Source of the DNA: Cytophagaceae bacterium
GTDB taxonomy: Bacteria > Bacteroidota > Bacteroidia > Cytophagales > Flexibacteraceae
Assembly: GCA_027490155.1 (NCBI GenBank)
Contig: JAIXYP010000013.1
Coordinates: 25,270 to 89,269 of the forward strand
Length of the DNA stretch: 64,000 bases
Direction of reading: 5' to 3'
The notes below the pieces were generated by a model, which did no database searches, was not told the origin of the DNA, and saw nothing but the letters and a program-made list of their open reading frames with translations. Every line of letters starts with the position of its first letter. Within the stretch, counting starts at the first letter, position 1. This document shows, piece by piece, positions 54,204 to 61,546 of this stretch. The position numbers and the translations under genes are program-made.

Positions 54204-57170
54204 ATGAAAAAGTCTGTAAACGATATGAACAAGGACATCAATCAAGAAAGTATTGATGGTAATGCTGAGTCCAGAAAGATGGCCAAAGCGAGGCTTGTTG
54301 TTAAGGAGGCAGCACCAGACTTACAATCTACCTTAGGTCAAGACCCAAGCGATGTCCAAGAGGTAATGTCGCTCGATATCTACGGAGCGCGTGAGCATAA
54401 CCTGAAGAACATTGATGTCTCGATTCCGCGTAACAAGCTAGTAGTCATCACAGGCATCAGTGGTAGTGGCAAAAGCAGCCTAGCTTTTGACACCATCTAT
54501 GCAGAAGGTCAGCGCCGATACATGGAAAGCTTCTCGGCATACGCCCGGAGCTTCATTGGCAATATGGAGCGGCCTGATGTGGACAAAATAGAAGGGTTAT
54601 CTCCGGTCATTTCCATCGAGCAAAAAACCACGAGCCGTAACCCACGTAGTACGGTCGGGACCACTACCGAAATCTATGATTTCTTGCGCCTGCTTTTTGC
54701 CCGAGCTGGAGATGCTTATAGCTACCTCAGCGGCAATAAAATGGTCAAGCAAAGCGAGGATCAGATCATCGATCAGCTGCTGACCAGCTATGTGGACAAA
54801 AAAATCACCTTGCTTGCCCCAGTCGTTAAGGGTCGCAAGGGGCACTACCGCGAGCTATTTCAGGAGATTGGCAAGCTGGGTTTCCAACGGGTCCGTATTG
54901 ATGGTGACCTTACCGAAATCACGGCCAAGCTTCAGGTCGATCGGTACAAAACACATGACATCGAAATTGTGATCGATCGACTGATCCCGCTGGATACTGA
55001 TCGTTATCGGTTGGCACAATCTGTCAGTCTAGCCCTCAAACATGGCAAAGGGCTGGTGCAGGTTCTGCCAGAAGGGGCGACTGAGGCGCTCAACTTTAGC
55101 AAGTACCTGATGGACCCGGCCACAGGTCTTAGCTATGACGAGCCTGCACCCAATAGCTTTAGTTTTAACAGCCCCTATGGCGCCTGCCCCACCTGTAATG
55201 GGCTAGGGGTGATCGAGGAAATCAGTGAGGCTCTTATCATCCCTGACAAGTCGGTCAGCATCAGCCGAGGTGGTATTGCGCCACTAGGCGAGTATCGTGA
55301 CATCTGGATTTTTGCCAAACTCAAAGAGTTCCTGAAGGTTCATGATACAACCATTTACAAACCAATAAGCGAGCTCCCAGAAGAAGTCCTACATGAGCTG
55401 CTATATGGCAGTGATAAGTCCCTGAAGGTTAAGAGTGATAAGTACCAAAGTACCTACCATACCCGCTTTGAGGGTATCATCAACTTTTTACAGAACTTCA
55501 GCGACAGCAATAGCGAAAAGATTCAGGATTGGGTCAAGGACTATACAGTTATACATACCTGCCAAGATTGTAATGGAGGCCGCCTCAAGAAGGAGTCGCT
55601 CTGGTACAAAATCGACGACAAAAACATCAGCGAGCTCTCGCGGATGAATATCAAACAGTTGTTCAAATGGTTCGACGGGATCGAGAACCGTATCTCTGGT
55701 CGTCAGCTCACAATCGCGACCGAGATCCTGAAAGAAATCAGAAAACGGATTGGTTTCTTGCTTGACGTTGGGTTAGACTATCTGATGCTGGACCGCCCAA
55801 TGCAGACCCTTAGTGGTGGTGAAGCCCAACGGATAAGGCTGGCTACCCAGATCGGCACCCAACTGGTAGGGGTACTGTATATTCTGGATGAACCGTCCAT
55901 TGGACTGCACCAGCGCGATAACGAAAAACTGATCAAGGCCCTCCAAAATCTGCGTGACATTGGCAATACGGTCATGGTTGTTGAGCATGACAAGGACATG
56001 ATGCTTGAGTCTGACTTTTTGGTGGATATCGGGCCAGGTGCTGGTCGGCATGGCGGGCAGGTGGTTGCTGCTGGACATCCGTCCGAAATCCTGAAACAGG
56101 ACAGCACAACGGCAAACTACCTAAACGGCAAACTCAAAATCGAAATCCCGAAAGTCCGGCGCGAGGGTAATGGTAAACTCCTGAAACTGATCGGTGCAAC
56201 TGGCAACAACCTGCAGGACGTCACCCTTGACATTCCGCTGGGCTGTATGGTTAGCATCACGGGTGTGAGTGGTAGTGGTAAATCAACCCTGATCCATGAG
56301 ACCCTCTACCCTATCCTGAACCGGCACTTCTTTAATGCCAAACGGGAGCCAATGCCTTATGTTAGCCTTGAAGGCCTAGAGCATATAGACAAGGTAATCG
56401 AGGTGGACCAAAGCCCTATCGGCCGGACCCCACGGTCAAATCCTGCTACCTATACTGGCGTGTTTAGTGACATCAGGACCTTGTTCACCCAACTGCCCGA
56501 GTCCAAAATCAGGGGCTACAAACCAGGGCGCTTTAGCTTTAACGTCAAAGGAGGGCGCTGCGAAACCTGCGAAGGGGGTGGCATGAAGCTGATCGAGATG
56601 GAGTTTTTGCCAGATGTCCATGTCTTGTGCGAGACCTGCAAAGGCAAACGCTATAACCGCCAAACCCTTGAGGTACGCTTCAAGGGCAAATCCATCGCTG
56701 ATGTACTGGACATGACGGTGGAACAGGCTGTTGAGTTTTTTGACAAACATCCGCACATCGCCCGCAAGATCAAAACACTTAACGAGGTAGGCCTAGACTA
56801 CATCACCCTAGGGCAACACGCCACTACCCTATCTGGTGGAGAAGCCCAACGTGTCAAACTAGCCACCGAACTTAGCAAACGGGATACGGGCAAAACCCTT
56901 TATATACTAGACGAACCTACCACAGGCCTCCACTTTTCGGACATCAGGCATCTGCTGGATGTCCTGACCAAATTGGTTGATAAGGGAAATACGGTGTTGG
57001 TGATCGAGCACAACCTAGACGTGATTAAGGTCTCGGATCATGTTATCGACCTTGGGCCAGAAGGTGGACAAGGTGGCGGTAACATTATTGCGAGGGGAAC
57101 CCCAGAGCGTGTAGCCAAGGCCAAAAACAGCTATACTGGGCGTTTCTTGAAGATCGAGATGGGACGATAA
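54204..57170 (+). CDS. uvrA: Excinuclease ABC subunit A
   Basis: The product has 988 residues. Two ABC ATPase halves: Walker [11 protein letters not shown] (84-93) and [10 protein letters not shown] in the second half, signatures [12 protein letters not shown] and [12 protein letters not shown], and zinc modules CPTCNG with CQDCNGG and CETCEGGG with CETCKG. It recognises DNA damage for nucleotide excision repair. The first 55 residues are an extra, charged extension before the usual start ([12 protein letters not shown]), so an internal Met (26 or 55) cannot be excluded. folK begins 13 bp after it. Confidence 0.95.
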   Translation: MKKSVNDMNKDINQESIDGNAESRKMAKARLVVKEAAPDLQSTLGQDPSDVQEVMSLDIYGAREHNLKNIDVSIPRNKLVVITGISGSGKSSLAFDTIYAEGQRRYMESFSAYARSFIGNMERPDVDKIEGLSPVISIEQKTTSRNPRSTVGTTTEIYDFLRLLFARAGDAYSYLSGNKMVKQSEDQIIDQLLTSYVDKKITLLAPVVKGRKGHYRELFQEIGKLGFQRVRIDGDLTEITAKLQVDRYKTHDIEIVIDRLIPLDTDRYRLAQSVSLALKHGKGLVQVLPEGATEALNFSKYLMDPATGLSYDEPAPNSFSFNSPYGACPTCNGLGVIEEISEALIIPDKSVSISRGGIAPLGEYRDIWIFAKLKEFLKVHDTTIYKPISELPEEVLHELLYGSDKSLKVKSDKYQSTYHTRFEGIINFLQNFSDSNSEKIQDWVKDYTVIHTCQDCNGGRLKKESLWYKIDDKNISELSRMNIKQLFKWFDGIENRISGRQLTIATEILKEIRKRIGFLLDVGLDYLMLDRPMQTLSGGEAQRIRLATQIGTQLVGVLYILDEPSIGLHQRDNEKLIKALQNLRDIGNTVMVVEHDKDMMLESDFLVDIGPGAGRHGGQVVAAGHPSEILKQDSTTANYLNGKLKIEIPKVRREGNGKLLKLIGATGNNLQDVTLDIPLGCMVSITGVSGSGKSTLIHETLYPILNRHFFNAKREPMPYVSLEGLEHIDKVIEVDQSPIGRTPRSNPATYTGVFSDIRTLFTQLPESKIRGYKPGRFSFNVKGGRCETCEGGGMKLIEMEFLPDVHVLCETCKGKRYNRQTLEVRFKGKSIADVLDMTVEQAVEFFDKHPHIARKIKTLNEVGLDYITLGQHATTLSGGEAQRVKLATELSKRDTGKTLYILDEPTTGLHFSDIRHLLDVLTKLVDKGNTVLVIEHNLDVIKVSDHVIDLGPEGGQGGGNIIARGTPERVAKAKNSYTGRFLKIEMGR

Positions 57171-57183
57171 GGTACCACCTATT

Positions 57184-57726
57184 ATGCAGCCAGAACCAAA
57201 TCAACATACCGTCGAAATGCATTATGTGTACCTATCACTCGGCAGCAACCTTGGTGATCGACTGGCGTACCTAAAAGCTGGGCTGGATGGGTTACGCACT
57301 CACCTACAAGTATCATCAGTAGAGGTAAGCAACGTGTATGAAACTGCACCTTGGGGCAAACTGGATCAACCAGGATACCTAAACTGCTGTGCACGAATAA
57401 GGACTAGCCTTAGCCCAGAGGAAACGTTATCCCTATGCCTAGCGATTGAGCGCAAAAATGGACGGCAACGCACCGATAATTGGGGAGCAAGGACATTAGA
57501 CCTCGACTTACTGATTTTTGATGACCTCATTCACTCATCTAGTGATTTGATATTGCCACATCCCCACCTTGGTGACCGTCGTTTTGTCCTGAAACCTTTG
57601 GCAGACTTAGCATCTGAATTGATTGTACCTAGATATAATCAAACAATTGGTGGATTGCTAGAGAGCTGTGGTGATGATAGCGAGGTTGTTGAGGTTGACG
57701 GTTTCAAAGACAACACAAACTATTAG
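57184..57726 (+). CDS. folK: 6-hydroxymethyl-7,8-dihydropterin pyrophosphokinase
   Basis: The product has 180 residues. LSLGSNLGDRLAYL, the SNVYETAPWG loop, the metal-binding RTLDLDLLIFDD and LPHPHLGDRRFVL are diagnostic of HPPK. It pyrophosphorylates the product of FolB (14540) in folate synthesis. The first 12 residues could be leader since a second Met is at 12. The stop overlaps the stop of the convergent TspO-like gene by 2-4 bp. Confidence 0.93.
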   Translation: MQPEPNQHTVEMHYVYLSLGSNLGDRLAYLKAGLDGLRTHLQVSSVEVSNVYETAPWGKLDQPGYLNCCARIRTSLSPEETLSLCLAIERKNGRQRTDNWGARTLDLDLLIFDDLIHSSSDLILPHPHLGDRRFVLKPLADLASELIVPRYNQTIGGLLESCGDDSEVVEVDGFKDNTNY

Positions 57727-58490
57727 CGTATCACTCTCTTCATCACAACACGCCTATACGCTATTGCCACTACCATCAGCACTGAAGCTGCCAAATACAC
57801 ATAGCCCAACGACTCTACCCGCCACTGCTGCACCGCCAAGGCCACCAAAGCCCACACAAGGGTAAGCGGAAAGGCAATATCGTTTTTGGAGATGAAGAAT
57901 AGGCCAAGCAATAACACCACAAGTGTAAGTGCAACGGCCCATATCATAGCAATGAAGGCATCCGGATTATAGCCTAGACTCTGTAGGTAACTGGCGATCG
58001 TGACAATTGTAGCCACGCTAGTCCATGCCATGAAAACCGAAACAGGCCACAGCAAGCTGTGATACAATTTTGGAGCATCGGCAAGAAAATCCACTAAATA
58101 ACAATAGGCAATGGCAAGCGGCAGCACATTGGCCATTAGATCCAGCATGATTAATAGTTGGTTACCACCGAACGACACGGGCACCCACAAACTATTGGCG
58201 ACGGCCGCAAATACCAGCGCAATAGTGGCACGGTTCAGAGCCTGGCTGGGTGGACCTGAGTACTTGAAAATCCGCCAACTGACCCAAAGTATGGCAAAGA
58301 AAATGAGCGTCCAGATGCTGAAGGCATATCCAGCGGGGTTTACCAACGTACGGATCTGCCCTTCGCCACGCTCCTGCACTGGTTTAATAAGCAAGCTACC
58401 ATAGTTTAAGACCATGGAAATGGCAAATAGTATGACAGCGGTGAGCCCCCAAACCTTGGTTGGATTGCTTTTCAGAAGTTCAGTGCTCAT
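57723..58490 (-). CDS. TspO/MBR-related tryptophan-rich membrane protein
   Basis: From the ATG at 58490 the product has 255 residues with about seven to eight hydrophobic segments. The early motif NPAGYAFSIWTLIFFAI and the scattered Trp residues (SIW, LWVSW, NSLWVPV) match the TspO-like, tryptophan-rich sensory family in its long Bacteroidota form. TspO proteins bind porphyrins or other hydrophobic ligands and affect light and stress responses. Direct evidence for such a role is lacking here. It is the neighbour of the rhodopsin pair, 650 bp away. Confidence 0.7.
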   Translation of the reverse strand: MSTELLKSNPTKVWGLTAVILFAISMVLNYGSLLIKPVQERGEGQIRTLVNPAGYAFSIWTLIFFAILWVSWRIFKYSGPPSQALNRATIALVFAAVANSLWVPVSFGGNQLLIMLDLMANVLPLAIAYCYLVDFLADAPKLYHSLLWPVSVFMAWTSVATIVTIASYLQSLGYNPDAFIAMIWAVALTLVVLLLGLFFISKNDIAFPLTLVWALVALAVQQWRVESLGYVYLAASVLMVVAIAYRRVVMKRVIR

Positions 58491-59139
58491 TTGAATGCGA
58501 TTTGTGGTTAAGTTTTTCCGCCCCAATCTGAGGTGGATAATCTTAAGGTACGGATTTAAAGGTTGATAATCCGCCTCATTTTGTGCATCCTCAAACCCGA
58601 CTGAGAGCTAGCCCTTGACTTGGCGTAATGCGCAAAGAACCCCCATCATTCCTAGCCGATTCTCTGCAGGTTCTGCAGGCTGGTTGGTGGTAGGCACCTC
58701 AGCGTTCCCGACAATTTCCGTACCAAGAAAACCTCTCCAACTCCAGACGATTGCTTTCAGCCTATGCCTGTGGGCACCGTGCACTAGCTTGGTGAGAGGG
58801 ACTAGGTTTTGTGTTCCCCAACCTCCGTCCTGTGACCTAGAAGCTGAGTGACTACACCGCCAATCGGATGCCCAACAAATACAAAAGAGCTGGTTTGTTT
58901 CGGTAAAAAAGCAACTTTTTTTTTGGTCGGACAGCTAAACCTATCAAAAACGGCTTATGAGAGCCATAATGGCTATTTTTTGTCCGGGAGTCCACGTCAA
59001 ATAGCGTAGTCCCAGCGCTGGTTTAGGCGGTTATTTCCGCCTTTTCTGGCATTTTCTTTGGGAAAAGGAAAATTTTTCAGAACAATCTCATGCCTCTATT
59101 TGTATTATCTCAAACCTTTTTACCCAAAAACCAAAAACT
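58491..59139. other. 649-bp region before the rhodopsin gene
   Basis: No ATG-started gene is convincing. A 108-codon stop-free minus-strand frame (58611-58934) lacks an ATG near its start and is open in antisense too. Further right are a T9 run (58915-58923) and a small AGCC/GGCT hairpin followed by T6 (58962-58981). The only -7-like box near the rhodopsin gene is degenerate (59094-59101). Confidence 0.45.
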
Positions 59140-59883
59140 ATGCTCACAGTCCTCCTCAATGCCATCAATATCAAAGTAGACGATCCGGTCGCCTTTACCT
59201 TCTTCATTGGGTACATGGCGATGCTGGCTTCGTCGGTGTTCTTCTTCGTGGAGCGCGGTAGCGTCCAAGGCAAATGGAAGCTCTCCTTGCTCATTTCCGC
59301 CCTCATCACTGGTATTGCAGCCGTGCACTACTACTACATGCGCGACTACTACTTGGCTACTGGCCTGACCCCAACTGCATTGCGTTACATCGACTGGACA
59401 CTTACTGTGCCGCTGATGTGCGTAGAATTCTACTTGCTCACCAAAGCAGCAGGTGCGAAATTCTCCTTGCTCATTAAGTTGATCGTTGCCTCTGTATGGA
59501 TGCTGGTAACAGGCTACATCGGGGAGGCCTTCACTCATGGTGATGCAGCTCAAATCGCCTTGTGGGGTGCCATCTCAAGCATTGGTTATGTCTATGTACT
59601 CTACACTGCTTGGGCCGGCGAAGTTGCCCAACTTGCTGCAAAAAGCGGCGATGCAACCGTCATACGTGGTATCCGCGCTCTGGCCTGGTTTGTGTTAGTT
59701 GGCTGGGCCATTTACCCAATCGGCTACATGTGCATGGAAGGCGGCTGGCTAAACACTGGCCTAGGCTGGCAAGCAAGCAGCATTGATTTGTTCTACAACA
59801 TTGCTGATGCCATCAACAAAATTGGCTTTGGTTTGGTTGTTTACAACATTGCTGTCAGCTCACCAAAAACCGAAGCAGCTTAA
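59140..59883 (+). CDS. Proton-pumping rhodopsin with antenna-type fenestration
   Basis: The product has 247 residues and seven membrane helices. In helix C RYIDWTLTVPLMCVEF carries the proton-pump triad D85-T89-E96 (DTE, proteorhodopsin/xanthorhodopsin type). H63 in helix B is the partner of the D85 counter-ion. M93 is at the spectral-tuning site and predicts green absorption. The Schiff-base Lys is K227 in DAINKIGFG. In helix E, LWGAIS places G143 where bacteriorhodopsin has Trp138, the small residue that opens a fenestration for a carotenoid antenna in xanthorhodopsin. It pumps protons out in light. The retinal enzyme gene blh converges on it. Confidence 0.95.
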   Translation: MLTVLLNAINIKVDDPVAFTFFIGYMAMLASSVFFFVERGSVQGKWKLSLLISALITGIAAVHYYYMRDYYLATGLTPTALRYIDWTLTVPLMCVEFYLLTKAAGAKFSLLIKLIVASVWMLVTGYIGEAFTHGDAAQIALWGAISSIGYVYVLYTAWAGEVAQLAAKSGDATVIRGIRALAWFVLVGWAIYPIGYMCMEGGWLNTGLGWQASSIDLFYNIADAINKIGFGLVVYNIAVSSPKTEAA

Positions 59884-59910
59884 CAAGCAGGCAGGTTCCA
59901 AAACCTAACA

Positions 59911-59942
59911 AAAAGGCTACTCCAAACGGGGTAGCCTTTTTT
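59911..59942 (+). terminator. Rhodopsin gene terminator
   Basis: AAAGGCTAC (59912-59920) pairs with GTAGCCTTT (59931-59939), followed by further T residues, 28 bp after the stop. Strong Rho-independent form. Confidence 0.85.
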
Positions 59943-60081
59943 ATTGACCTTTGTTCTATTGACTCTTGCCAGAAATAGAGGGCGGTACTTTTAGGAACAC
60001 AATGCACGGAAAAGTAAGTAGTGGCGGATGCACAGCATAGGAGATTAAACAAATTCGACTGTCCTCCCGATTAGGATCACC

Positions 60082-60978
60082 TTACAGAATCTTGTACCGA
60101 TTTAGTAAATCGTGCATGGTAATGGCGTGGGGCAAAGTCAAACTAGAGATAAAGACCACCAACACCACTTCACTGCCCAAGTCAATAAATGAAAAGGCAA
60201 CGATCATAAGCCAAGTCATACTAATAGAAATCACTAAATACGGAATCGCCTTCAGAATCAACCCCTTGGTACTAATCTGAATGTCGCTCTTGATTAAATA
60301 GAGGGTGTGTAGGGAATGCCAAAACCCAAAATAAACCGTGAAAGCTTGCAGAACGGGTAAAGTCCAAACCACCGCCAGCAACAATACCAGCATCCCCATT
60401 TTGGAAAAAGAGCGGTACAGACCCGAGACCAACACCGCCACCAAAATCATGAGCAATGAAAAACCAGCGAAAATTACTGGATACTTCGCCAAATACACCA
60501 GAAATTGAACCTCACCGGCAGAGGTGATGCCTAGCAATTTCAAGGAATCCAGATTGCGATCTATATGCGAACCAAATAGCCAGCCAGTTAAGCCAAGTCC
60601 ATAAATAAAGATAACCCAAGCAGGCTGATTCAACTTGAAGAGTGAGAAATCCGTTTCCCCAAAATGCCAAGCTGTGCAAAGCAAAAAGACACCCAAAGCA
60701 ACTGTAGGGCTAAACAACCAAATCAAGGCGATCCCCAAAATTTGCGAAACATAGCGCAGCAAAAACTTGAAGAGCGAAACTTTTGGGGCCTTTACCTTGG
60801 CGATTTCAAAGTCCAAACAACCGTGAATCAATCCCAGTGATAGCACCACCGTAAACATAAGCTGATAGCTGTATTGTTGCTCAAAGCCTGGCGCCAAAAC
60901 GTGCAAGGCAAACAAGCCCCCACTCACCAATGCAAAAAGCAGGTTAATCTTGGTTTGCGCTTGGTGCTGAAAGGTCAT
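60082..60978 (-). CDS. blh: Beta-carotene 15,15'-dioxygenase (Brp/Blh family)
   Basis: From the ATG at 60978 the product has 298 residues (GTG at 60990 is the alternative). Seven or more membrane helices. The conserved His motifs of the Brp/Blh family are intact: IHGCLD (H52), WHFGETD (H105), FWHSLHT (H221, H224) and LPHAITMHD (H284, H288). The enzyme cleaves beta-carotene to two retinals, the chromophore of the convergent rhodopsin. No carotenoid genes (crtE/B/I/Y) lie in the window. Confidence 0.92.
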   Translation of the reverse strand: MTFQHQAQTKINLLFALVSGGLFALHVLAPGFEQQYSYQLMFTVVLSLGLIHGCLDFEIAKVKAPKVSLFKFLLRYVSQILGIALIWLFSPTVALGVFLLCTAWHFGETDFSLFKLNQPAWVIFIYGLGLTGWLFGSHIDRNLDSLKLLGITSAGEVQFLVYLAKYPVIFAGFSLLMILVAVLVSGLYRSFSKMGMLVLLLAVVWTLPVLQAFTVYFGFWHSLHTLYLIKSDIQISTKGLILKAIPYLVISISMTWLMIVAFSFIDLGSEVVLVVFISSLTLPHAITMHDLLNRYKIL

Positions 60979-61546
60979 ATCTTGATCCACCTTTTGGTTA
61001 TTGTTTTAACCAAACATCAGGGGATTTGTTTGAACTAATTTATCCGTTTCAGGTAGAAATGATATGGCAGTACTGAGGAGTTCCGGAAGACTAGATCCTG
61101 TTCAATTTCTGGCTAATCTGGTCTATTTACCTACTACATCTCAAACTTGTCCGTGCCGCTAAATTCCACTATCTATTAGTCGTTTTACCAGATTATCACG
61201 ACTTACGATTTTGCAGGCTGAACTCAAATTTAGGGCTCGGAAAGGCTGCTCACCGTTTGATGAAACGTAGGTTCCTAGCTATAAACTCTTCATGTAATTG
61301 GTAGGCCTCGTCGTAAAGCCCTCATACTTTGCTTCTGTGTGGCGACATCATAACTCGTATCTTTTACCTACATATAAGGTCTGCAACTTAGATTGTCTAT
61401 GCTTGTGCTGTCACAAGTCAAAGAAAGTTATCACTCAGAAGCCGACCCTATAGGTGGCTTGTTGCTTCTGTTCCATCCATCTAATAACAAAACCCTAGCA
61501 TCTTAAAGATACTAGGGTTCTTAGGCTACTATATTGGTTGCACCTG
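60979..61546. other. 568-bp region without gene between blh and the repeat protein
   Basis: It holds no convincing ORF in six frames. It contains a small palindrome (CTTGTG 61402-61407 with CACAAG 61412-61417) and, at the right end, the terminator of the repeat protein. A -7-like box for blh is only partial. Confidence 0.45.
61485..61519 (-). terminator. Terminator of the repeat protein
   Basis: AACCCTAG (61491-61498) with CTAGGGTT (61512-61519) plus inner ATCT/AGAT pairing, followed by TTGTTATT on the minus strand, 28 bp after the stop. Confidence 0.65.

Noticed and set aside
58615..58851. 78-codon plus-strand frame before the rhodopsin
   Set aside because: Low-complexity, Pro/Ser-rich product with no homology I recognise. 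Treated as part of an unexplained non-coding stretch.
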